Of a stretch of 64,000 nucleotides of DNA, positions 18,501-30,500 are shown one piece after another. Source of the stretch: Nocardia altamirensis NBRC 108246. Lineage in GTDB: Bacteria; Actinomycetota; Actinomycetes; Mycobacteriales; Mycobacteriaceae. The position numbers and the translations under genes were made by a program. Position 1 is the first letter of the stretch; each line of letters opens with the position of its first letter. Under the pieces are notes generated by a model. It worked only from the letters and a program-made list of their open reading frames with translations. It was not told where the DNA came from and did not search any database. The stretch lies in assembly GCF_001612685.1 (NCBI RefSeq), contig NZ_BDAY01000017.1, forward strand, positions 22,308 to 86,307, written 5' to 3'.

Positions 18501-21500
18501 CGACAGGTTCTCCTCGAAATGCCAGGTGAAGAACTTGCGCTCCTCGGCGGTGAGCCGGGGCAGCGCGGCGTTCAACCTGGGATCCTCGGCGCGATAAGCA
18601 TTTTCGAGTTCGGCGATCAGTGTGTTCGGATTCGATCGCCCGGTGAACTCGCGCGTCCCGGTCAGCAAGTCGACCACGTGCTGGAACGCCGCTATACGCT
18701 GACCGCGCAGATGCGCCTGCGAGCGCCCGTTCTCCTCGGCGTACTGCGCGATGGTCTTGTCCTCGAACAGCAGCGCCTCGGCCAGTTCCCGCTGCCTGCG
18801 TGGCAATTCGTGAATCGCATCGAACACCTTGGGATCCGTCCCGGACATCGCGGTGCGAATCAGCTGCTCATTGGCCGACATTCGGGGACTCGACGGCGGC
18901 ACGGCAGAGTCGTGCGGCAGCTCACCGAGCCGAGTCGACGACCGGTCGCTGCCGGACTGGAGCGTACGGTCTGTCTCGCCTGCCGAGCGCCGGGCCAGCG
19001 GCAGCGGGTCGCCCTCCCCCGGCCGCTGCTCAGGATCGTCCCGGAACCGTTCGCCCGCTTCGCTTCTCGGTTCGCCGTCGAGCCGGGTCAGCGATCGCAG
19101 GTGGTCGTAGAGGACCCGCTGCGCCGGGGTCAGCCGCTCTTCGCCACCGACGATCGCAGCCGTGCCCGCGTCGGCGTAGGCCTCGGTCAACCGGAGATGG
19201 TCACCATCGCGGTAGAAGCTGTTGTCGGGCAACTCCTGACGCAGCCACAGCTGGAACTCGCCGGTGTCGTGCAGGCCGGGGAATTTCTCGAAGAACTTCT
19301 GGGCCAGCAGATCCAGCACCTCGTTACGCGCCGCCTGCTGCCCCTCGGCTGATCTGTCGAACCCGGTGCTGACGTGCAGTCCGTGCATCAGCTCGTGCAC
19401 CAGGGTGCTGTACGCGGGACGTTCCCAGTCGCCGACGATGAGCCGCGACTTCACATCCTCGGCCATGTGCTGCTCGAACAGCTCCGGCTGGATCAGGTAC
19501 CGCTCGTTCAGCACGATCTCCCGAACCCGTAGCGATCGTCCGTGCGCGTCGAATACCGGCCGGGTGTCGGCGAAGCGCCCCTCCGCCAGCGGAGCGATCC
19601 GGATCTGCCGCACATCGATATTGGGATGCCGTTCGAGCACGTCCCGGATCGCCGATTCCAGCTGCCGCGCGGTCTGCGCGTCGACGGCCGGGATATCGAG
19701 GCCGACCAGCTCGATCCCGTACCGCTCCTGGATCGCGGTCACGATCTCGCGCTTGTCCTGCGCCCACTCCCGGTTCTCGCCGACCTCGATGACGTAAGGG
19801 TCACCGCCACGCCACTTCTCGGCCTGCTCGACCAGCACATCGTGCAGAATCCGCTGCCCCACCGAGGTGACCGTGTCACTCTTGACCGCAACGAACGCTT
19901 CCTGGAGCGCCAGCGGCGACACCATGCGGCCTCGGTCGTCGTAGCAGCGTGGGTCGAACTGCTCGCGCACCCAGGCCAGGAAATCCCTCGGCACGCCGCC
20001 GTTGTCTTGGAAATGCCGGTACAGCGCCACCTCGGCGGCCACCTCGGCGCGCCAGCGGCCCGCCTGCGCGAGGGCAGCGGCGTATTCGCGAACGACGGCG
20101 TTGTAGACCGTGCCAGGCGGCAGGTTCGGGTCACTGGCCAGTCGCTCGCTCAGTGAGATCTTCTCGGTCCACACGGGACTGGTCCGTGACTTCGCCGGGT
20201 TGTCGTTGAACCCGAGCACCGCCTTGGCATCGGTGTCGAGCTTGGTGATATCGACTTGGCGCAGCGGCACATACGGGTGCTCACGCGTCAGATCATGGAT
20301 CGCCTGGGTGAGCTCGCGGACGTTCTCGAGATGCCCCCTCTCGAAGAAGAACCCGTCGATGTTGTGCTGGTAGTACAGCTCATCGACCAGCTCGAACGTG
20401 GTGTCGTGATCCCATGCACTCCAGGGCATTTCGTCGCGGAAGCCACCGTCGCCCGGTTCCTCGCCGGATCTCGCAGAGCCACGCAAGTCGCCCTCATCCG
20501 GCGAGAAGGGGAACAACGACCGCTGCACCGCACGCTCGGCGTCGGCGTGCCGCACCGCCAGATCGCGCAGCACCCGCTCGCCCGCGGTGAGGTTCTCCCC
20601 CTTGTGCACTCCCGCGGCGAACGCCTCGGGCACCGCCTCCTTGGGATTGAAAACACCCTTCTTGTCGAAGCAGTACTCGGTGAACTGGGTGTGCAGCCAG
20701 GCCTGGTACTCCGCCTCGGTGGTCTTGCCCCGATTCGCCAAGAAGTGTTGGCGCAGTGCGGCTTCGGCCTCATGGGTGGCGGTCAGTCGGCCGGTATTCA
20801 CTAGCGCGTGCCCGAATTCGTGCACCAGCACGCCGTATACCGGCCTGCCCGGCGGACCGACCATGTGCCCTGCGGCCACGTCCGCTTGCCACATGCGGGC
20901 CAGCTCGCGCGGTTTGGTGGCCAGCTCGATGTTGAAGACGATCTCGGCGGTCCGCACCCTGCCGCCGTGAATGACCGCTACCGTCTCGGCGTACACACCC
21001 TCGTCGAGCCGTCCGAGCCTGATCCGATCCGGCTTGTAATCCGTGCGTAGCGCCAGCATTTCATCGATCGTCCTGGCGAATTCCACTGCGGTCGAAACCT
21101 CGACCCGAGAATCGAAGCCGACCATCTCGATGCGGTGCTTCGCGGACACCGCATCGGCGACCTCCTGCGCGGTGCGGTAATCCGCAGGATCCCAGGCGGT
21201 TTCGTGCTCGCTACGGACCGGCTCGGCGGCAGGCGCCTCGCGCTCGCGCACGGTGGGCTCCGTCGTGGCAGGACGGTCCTCGAACAACCTGTCGAAGTAG
21301 GCGGCGATCTCGGCGTCGCGTTCCTGCGGCATGCTGGCGGGACCAGCGTCGAATTCCGTCTGCTCCCTGGCCATCCGATGGTGGTCGTACCGCTGGAAGT
21401 CCTCGGCCGGGATCAGCCCCTCGTCGAAGAGTCGCTGCAGCGCACGGTCATTGGACTCCGCACTCGGCCAATAGTGGCCGCTGCCGTCGTCCATCGCGAT

Positions 21501-24500
21501 CAGCTTGCCCGCCACCGCTTCCAGCGAGCCGGCGGCCGCTACCCGGTCGCCGGCGAGGAACGACGAATGGTGCAGGCGCCGACCTGTGGACTCGGTCTCC
21601 GCGTAGACATTCCCGCTGTCGTCCATCACGAACATAACCCGGCTCGAATGGCCCTCCGCGCCGGGGAATTCGGACGAGTCGAAGAGCTTGCCATCTCGAG
21701 CGCGGTAGAGCCTGCCATCGGGACCGACTACCAGCCGATGCGCTTCCCGCTCCGCCTCGCTCATGTAGAGCACCCGCTCCAGGAACGGCTTGCTCGGATC
21801 GGCCTCGCCCCGATAGTCGTCGCGCAGGCCGTGGTTCGCGGGCACGTCGTGTCCGGAGCGAGCGGGCGGGATCAGCTCGGGCGGGAGATCCCGCGGCACC
21901 GCGCGCCAATATCCGTCGAAGTCGGACCAATAGGTGACCTCGGCGCCACGCCATGGCCCGGATTCCACCGTCGCGTGCCAGAGGTCTGGCGCGTCGATCG
22001 TGGTGAGCCGCACCTGATCCTGCGCATCGACACGGGCCGAAACGTAGTCGATCCGCGCGCCCGGCTGCACCAGTACGGCACGGAGCTCGGGAACCCGATC
22101 CACCGCCTCGCTGAGGGCCGAGTCGTGCCCGATGCCCTCCCACTCGATGACGATCACCCGTGGCCGTTCGCCCTCGACCAGTCCGATCCGCGAGTTGACC
22201 GCCCGGCCACCCGCCTGCGCGATGTGTTCGCGTGCCGCGGTCGTGAGATCGCCTTCGAAGGCGAAGTTCGAGCTCTCCCACGACAAATCCATCGGCCGCT
22301 TGCCGGGCTGGCGCACTTCGTCCGGCGCGGGATGACCACCGACGCGGGAGCCGGACTCGGCGCGGTCCCGACTATGCGGCTGGGATTCGGCCGCCGGCTC
22401 CGGCTTCGCCGCCACCTCCACCGGAGGCTCGTGCGCGCCGGCCCGCGTCATCACCGCGTCGTCGGCGGGCCTGCCCGAGTTCTCATCCATTTCGAAGTAG
22501 ACCGATTTGGCTTCGGTGACGTCATCGGCCGACGTGGGACGCGCCTCGCCGTCGTCGATGTGATGCCAGCCGGACCGATGCGCCCGTTCGCGCAGCAACG
22601 CCAGGCCCCGCTTGCCGTCGCCCTCGACCGGCAGTTGCCGGCTGCGGTCGGTCACTTCGACGCTGAGCAGTCGCGACCCGACCGGCCCGGTCACCTCGGC
22701 GACCAGCGATCCGTCGCCGCCGGTGTGCTCGCGCACATTGGTGACGAGCTCCGAAGCCAGCAGTGCCGCATCGTCGACCTGCACCCGCGCCTGGTCCTCC
22801 CAGCCGTGCATCAACGCGCGCACCTGCTCCGCTGCGCGCGCGGCCGCCTGCGGATCCCCCTGCCGCACCGGCAGTTCCAGATGTATCCCCCGAGCCCGGC
22901 CTGCCCCGCTCACCTCGACCGTGGTGTGCAGACCGTCGCCGCCGAGCACCGTGACCCGCACCCGCCCGCTGCTGGTCTGATCGGCAATCACCCGGCCGCC
23001 CGCCTCGGAACGCAGTGCGTTCCCGACGATCTCCGACACCGCGGGCGCCGTCCGGCCGACCCCGGCCCCCGCCAACATGTCCCGCACGTGTCCGGTCGCC
23101 ACCGCGATATCGGCAGGCGCACCGGTGGCAACAGTCACGTCGATCCGGCCATCGACAACGGGGCTCCGGGTCACCCCCTCCGCGTCGCGAGGTGACGCCG
23201 CGGGATCCTGTCGCGACTCCGCACGACCCGACACAGTCTCGCCCTCGCGCGCGGGCTCGGCACGGCCACCGACTTCCCTGGTGCTGGGCTCGCCGCCGAG
23301 AACGTAGGTGAGCTGCAGCGAGTTTCGTTCCATGAGTCGCACGCCGAGCTCGGTATTGTCGCCGCGCAGCGAGAGGACCTTGTACGGCGTCGGGTAGGCC
23401 GAATACGGTTCGTTGAATTCCTTGCGCAACTCGTCGAGCCGCTGCCGGTCGGCGGGCGTCGTCGCAGGATCCTTGTGGACCGTGTCCATCCGCTCGAACA
23501 GGTTTTTGAGCGAGGTCCGTAGCCGATCCGGTGCCGGGTGCCAATCGAAGTCCATGCGCGGCCACATCAACGCGCCGTCTTCCAGACCGGTCAGCAGCTC
23601 GACTCGGTGCACGCCGGAACGCTCGAGGTAGCCGACCAGCGGGGTGAGCAGCTCGCGCAGGAATCCTTGCCCGCGAGCGCCTTCTATGAGTTGGATCCGG
23701 TCGAGGAACATCAACATGCGACCGTGCGGATCACGCCCCAACCCGAAGTTGACGTCGCCGACTCGGCCGTACTCGTCGCGCACGGCGCAGTACATGCGCA
23801 GCGCGTTCGGCGACTCGCCGGAATTGAAGTAGTACTCGGCGCGCTCGACCTCGAGGTGGAACGGATCGAACTTCTTGCCCATCCACCCCTTGAGCTGCTC
23901 CGTCAAGCGAGCGTTGTGCCCCACCGGGTCGGCCTCGATATTCGGCACATCGAGCAGCTCGCGCAGCGTCGGCATCGACGAAAGGTCCACCGGCGACTCC
24001 CTGCGGCCGATGGCCGCCAGGTCGTTCGGCGCGGTACCCGACGGACGCCGATATTCGGGTTCCGGCGGAATCGTTTCTCGCGCAGGAGGTTCCGTGACCC
24101 GCGGCACGGGTTCGGCGGTCGCCTCCTGCATGGCGGCCCGATCTTCCGGCGACAGCATCGCGAGTATGTCGTCGGTCAGGAAATCTGCAGGGTCGGGTTC
24201 CGGGCGCTCCTCGCGCCTGGTGCCGGTCGCCGGTGGTTTCTCCTCGATCGTGAACCAGACCGTCTTGCGGAACTCGCCGGACTCGTGCACGACGACACCG
24301 GACTCGTCGGCGAGCTGATTCCGGAACGTGGTGCCGCGCCCCGACTCTGCCTCCACGCCTGCGGCACGTTCCCTCGGCACCTGCGGACTGTGGTCGGAGA
24401 TCTCGACCCGCAACGTCCGGTTCGGCGCCTGGCCGGTCACGGTCGCTTCGAACAACCCGTCGGTGCGGGCGTGCCGTGGCACGTTCCCGACCAATTCCGA

Positions 24501-27500
24501 GGTCAGCAAGACCGCGTCGTCGACCTGGCCCTCGTTGGCCCAGTCGCGCATCAGATCCCGCACCGCTTGCCGCGATTCGGCCCCCGCCCTCGACTCGCCC
24601 TCGATGATCGGCACGGTCGCGGAGCGTCCCTCGTCCGCGGCGCTGCCTCGACCAGCAGGCTCCGAATGCCCTTCCCGCACTCCGTCTTCCGCTGCCCGCT
24701 CGCCCTGCTGCCCCGCGGTCGCGTTCTCGCGACGCTCGCGCAGGTCGGCGACGACCGTCTCACCGAAGTCGTGCAGCGGCACGGTGCGATCGTTGCGCCC
24801 GGTCAGTTCCAGTCCGCGCATACCGGTGCGGAAGTCCTGATCCCAGAACGGATAGACGGTGAGTTCGGCGGTCTCCTCGCCGAACCGCACCTGGACGACA
24901 GAGCCTTCCAGGTTGACCTGCAACCCATGTAGTCGCCCGTGATTGATGCGGCCCGCGTGGCGCAGCCCCTGGTCGATATGGTCCGCCGCGACCTCGGGAC
25001 GCAGGCCGTGCGGATTGAGGTCGGCGAGTGCCTTGGCCAACTGCGGGATCCGGCGCGAGCCGATCGCGATCGCCACCTCGTCCGCGACGTGCACGGGCAC
25101 ATGTCGAATCGGCTCGATCGCGGCACGCAGCCACGCGGGCGGCTTGTTCGCCTCGGTCAGCTCGAACACCTGCTCGCCGACGGTCCCGCGCAATGTCCGA
25201 TCACCCGGAGTGCCGGTCTCCTCCAGGGTGACCCTGACCTCGCCAGCAGGCCGCTCCAACGCCGTGGCCACCCGATCGGCCACCTCGAGCCCCGCGGTCT
25301 CCACCTTGTCGGCAGGCCAGGTGTCCAGCCGTTCCCGCACCCAGTCCCAGGCCCGGCCACCTGCGCCGAGCCGGTCACCCTCCGTGCGCGGACCCGATTC
25401 GCCTGCGGGAACGACCAACTCCGAACGGCGCACCGGGCGCTCGACCTGGTCGGGGGCCCGCGGCGGGTTGGCCGGATCCGAATGCTGTTGGCGCGGAGCG
25501 TCGTCCGACGAGCCGATGCGCAGCTGATCGTCCGGCGGGCGAATGTTGCGGTCGCCGACGCCCTCGACGACCTGGCCGTCCTTCCAGACGACGGCCCAGG
25601 TCTGGGCGGTCTCGTCGCGCGTGCCGCCGGACAGTTCGGCCAGCGACAGCTCACGACCGTCGTTGGTGCGGAACAACTCCCGGCCCTGCGGATCGCGACC
25701 GAGGTAGGTCACCTCCCTGGTGTCGACGAGGAACCGATGGCCGCCCTCGGCGTTCTTGCCCAGGTACTGCAGGGAGTAGCTGTGTGCCCCGATACCGTCG
25801 CCATCCACGGTGATGCGGCGATCGAGCACCCAGGCGGTCGGGCCGCGACCGTGTGGCTCGACGCCGACCTGGATCAGCCCCTCCGCCAGACGCGCGTGAC
25901 CAGACGCGCTCGGGTCGGAAACGAATCCCTCGACTCGCGCACCCCCCAGGTGCGGCTGGGTCTCCGCCCAGGTCAGGCCCGCCAGATTGTCCAGCCGAAC
26001 CTGCGGCACCGACACCACATTGCCCTGCTGGTCGACCACGCGGCCGAGCGACTCCGGCACGCAGTTGTTCGGTATCAGATAGGCGTCGATCTCGGCGATG
26101 GCCTCGGCGGTGCGCAGCACCTCGGCGCGCAGCTCGGCGACGGCCTGGGCCAGCTCGGCTGGCTTGCTCAAACCCATCTCGGGCAGCTTGCCCGCGGTGA
26201 AGTCGGTGTAGACCTTGGCGATCTGCTCCGGCGTCATCGTGGACAGGTCGACCCCGGACAGTCGCAGCCAATCGCGCAGCGGTGCAGGCACTTCCGGCAA
26301 GGAGGGGGCGCGGCTGAGTAGATCGGCGCGGAACCGTTCGACATCGCCGAGCACCTTCGCCAGGTGCTCGGGGGCATCGGCCCGATGCACCGGCATATCG
26401 CCGTGCACGATGCGCGGATCCCAGGTCGCCAGCTCGGGCTTGGCCCGCAGCGCCGCGACCATCGCGTCGATCTTGGCGGCGGTCTTCGGGCTGGCCTCCT
26501 TCAGCGCCGCGATCTGCTGACGCAGGCCATCCAGCGTGGCATCGGGGTTGGTGCGCAACGCATCCGGATCGAGCTTCAGCTTGTGCATCAGGTCTTGCAG
26601 GTCGTGGAAGCGCTCGATCTCCATGCGCGTGTGCACCTGATCGGCCATCGCCTCGAGCTGCAGTGCCCGCATGCCGTTCTCCGCACGGAGCCGAGACAGC
26701 GTCTCCGCCAACCGATGTGACGCCAAGTCGGTCCGTTCGAGGCCGAGCCTGGTCACCGCGTCGTACAGCCGGGCGAGGTCACGCTGCGTCGAGGCCATAC
26801 CCGCGCTCGCGGTCGGCGATTCCACCGGATCGTGCACGACCCGCCATGGACCATCGCCCTCGCGAACCATCGTCGCGTTCAGGTGCCGACCGTTCACGTC
26901 GCCCGAGAAGTGCCGCACCTCAGGCAATTCCAGGGTGCGCACGTGGACCTGGCCGGTCCGGTCGGCCGCGACCATGTGGTACTCGACCCGCACGTCGCCA
27001 CGGGTGATCGCCGCGGCGAGCTGGGCATTGGCCGGATCGGCGAGCACGTCGGCGAGCAGCCGATCGTGTTTGGTCCCGTTGTCGACGATCAGCAGTCGTT
27101 CCGGCGTTCCGGCCACTCGACCGACCTGCGCCGCCGTGTTGGGATCGACGGGGACGCCGCCCTCCGACCGAATCCACTGCGCGCCTGCCTTACGCGCCAT
27201 CGAATCGGCCAGCGTGCGGAATTGCTCGTCGATCGGACGGTATTCGTTCGCCCGCTGCTCGAACGCGTCGACCGCCGTAGAGAAGGCACGTTCCTCCGCG
27301 TGCAGGTTCGCCAGCGTCCTTTCCATGGTCTCCGGACGCAGCTCGGCCCGGTCGACGCCGAAAACCCCGGCCCAGTCGGCGAATTGCTGCCGGATCTGGT
27401 CGCGGCGCAACTGGGTCTCGAAGGCCTGGACCACCTTGGGATCCGGATTGAACTTCAGATCCCACCAGCGGCGGGTCCCCGCGGAATTGTTGTTGACCCT

Positions 27501-30500
27501 GCGCTCGGTGTCGAGCCGCTCGTAGTCACGGCCCTCCTGACGCGCGACCTCCTTGGCGAAGCGCTCCATCGGGTTCGGGTTGGTCCCGCTGTGCTCGTTG
27601 AGATACCCGAGATGCGCGTCTTCCTGGTGGTACAGCATGGCCGCCTCGCGCAGCGCCTCGACCGAGCCGACGTGGCGCAGCGCGCGGTAGCGAGCCTCGG
27701 CGAGCGCCTGCTGCACCGTTTCGGGGTTGAGATCGGTCAGCTCCACACCGACCATGCGGGCCGCGTCGTACAGCGCGTCGCCCGCCTGCTCGCGGCGCAC
27801 GCCGGTGTCCAAGAGCTGCTGCCCGTCCCTGGCCAGGTCGGCCCGCACCCCGGCGTCCGGCTCGTGGGTCCGTGCCCCCGCACCTGGGGCGACATCGCGC
27901 TCGGTGCCCGTGCGCTCGCCCATCGGCGCGCCGACCTCGGGAGCCCGCTGCTCGCCGGGCGGGTCGAAGCGACCGTCCAGACCGAGCCGCTTCATCTCCG
28001 CGTCGAACTTGCTCAGCTGTGCCGGATCGACATCACGCCAGTACAGGTACTCCTGACCGGACGGATCCCGCACGGGCGGCAGGTTGTAGGAATTCTTGCC
28101 CGCCCGGCCCATGATCATGTCGAAGAACTTCTCGAAGTTGCTCGGCTTGAACTTCAGCACCTGCAAGGTGAAGAACGCCGGATCCCAGGTCGTGTCGACC
28201 AACGGCAGATGCAGCCCGGCCTCGGCACCGTGGCCGAGCTGACCGTAGAGCTCGGCGTTCTGCCCCGAACCGAGCGGATGCTGCGGAATCTGTTCGTGGC
28301 CACGGCCTCTCACCCGATCCCACACCTGGCCGAGCTTGGATCTGGTCGCGGGTGGCTCGCCTGGCTCAGGCACCCGTGGCGCGTCCAACCGCGTGACGGG
28401 TTCGATGCGCCAGCCGCCATGGCCGTCGGGCATCAGTCGGACCGGAACCAGCTCGTCGCCGACCCGCAGGTCGACGCGCACGCCATGATCGCCAGGCTTC
28501 GCTGTCGCGCCCGGTTGTGCCTCGGCAACCTGCGCGACATCGGCGAGTTCTGCGATCGCCCTTGCCCGATCGAGGGTTTCGGCCCGCAGTCGCCCGATGG
28601 TGTCGTCGATCCGGCTCGGATGCAGGTGATCCTGCGGCACGTCGAGCAGTCGGGCCCAGGTATCGCGCATATCGGTGATCTGCTGCGTCAGTTCGAGATC
28701 CGAGGCGTGCGGCAGGCGACGTACCGCGGTCTGCAGCGCCTCGACCGCGCCTGCCCGCAGCACCGTCCGGTGCCGCTGGTCGGCGATGGTTTCGGCCAGG
28801 CGGTCCGCGGCCAATTCCTCGGGCCGAACCCCGAGGCGGCGCGCGAGTTCATCGCGGGCCGAGGCCATCGACTCGGGTCGAGGTTCGGGGTGTGCCGCGC
28901 CGGAACCCCGTGCGCCGGGGTTGGTTCCGATGCGCTCGCCGTCGGCCGCGGTCAACCGCTCGCCGGGGTACCGTTCGCCGGTCGCCAACGGCCGATAGTC
29001 GGCCGGGAAGCGCATCCGGTTCGGCTCGCCCGTCGCGGGTGTCTCCAGGAAGCCACGCGCCAAGGCCATTCGCGCGACATCCGACAACTCGTGCAGCGGC
29101 GCGCGGGTGACCCGCAGCGCATCACCGAGACCGAGCGCGGCGGAAAGGTCGCGCACATAACCGCGCTCGGTGTCGCGCATCGGGATCGGCGGACTGCTGT
29201 CGGAATGCGACGCGATCTCCTCGAAGTGCTTGACCACCTCGCGCAGCGGATCGCCGACCGGTCCCGCGGCCGAATTCTGGCCGACCCGCAGGTTCGCGTC
29301 CGGCAGCGGCGCATGCGGATCCCCGCCCTCGACGTGCACGTTCTGGCCTTCGTGCCACACCGTCGCCCAGGTCTGCACCGTCTCCTGCCGTGAACCGCCC
29401 GCCAGTTCGGCGAGCGAGCGCACCGTGCCATCGGCGGTCAGGAACGATTCCCGCCCTTGCGCATCGACGCCGCGATAGAGCACCTCGCGGCCCTCGACCA
29501 GGAAGCGATGCACGCCGCCCGCGTTCGGGCCGAGATAGTGCACGGTGTAGGAATGCCCGCCGACGCCGTGCGCGTCGACGGTGGCCCGCCGATCGAGCAC
29601 CCAGGCCGTCGCGCCGCGGCCGTTCTCGTTCAGTCCGCGCTCGATCAGCCCCTCGGCCAACCGGCCGTGCCCGGAAGACGCTGCGTCGGAAACGAATCCC
29701 TCGACGCGCGCGCCGTTGAGATGCGGCTGGGTCTCGGCCCAGGTCCGCCCGGACAGGTGGCCTGGACGGACCTCGGGCACCGTCACCACCTGGCTGCCCT
29801 GCAGGTCGTTCACCCGATGCAGCGACTCGGGCACACAGTTGTTGAAGGTGACCAGATCGACGAGATCGCGGATCGCGACGGCGTCGTCGCGTACCTCGGT
29901 TCGTAGCTCGCCGAGCACCTCGGCCAGCTGCTCGCGCGTCTGCACACCGAGCTCGTGCAGCTTGCCCGCCTGCACGTCACCGTAGAGCTTGGCCAACTCC
30001 TCCGGCGTCTTGCCGGACAGCTCGACCCCGGCCAGCCGGAGCCAATCACTTTCGGGCACTGCGACTTCCGCCGGATCGGTGGCACGGTCGCGCATATCGG
30101 CACGGAACCGCTCACGATCACCGATCACCGCCTCGATATGGCCTGGCGCGTCCGCGCGGTATACCGCCATATCGCCATCGGTGTTGCGCGGATCCCAGTC
30201 GGCGAACCCCGGCCGCTCGCGCAGATCCTTGACCAGGCCCTCGATCTTGGCAGCCGACTTCGGCTCCGCCGCCTTCAATTCCTCGATCTTCGGGCGCAAT
30301 TCGTCGAGCGTCCTGACCGGGTCGGTCCGCAGCGCGGCAGGGTCGGCCTTCAGCTTGTGCAGCAGGTCCTGCAGTTCCTGGAACCGCACGATGTCCTGCC
30401 TGGTGCTGATCTGGTCGGCGATCGCCTCGATCCGCAAGGCGCGCAAGCCGTTCTCGGCCCGCAGCTGGGACAGTGTCCGCTCCAGCCTGCCCGGCGCCAG

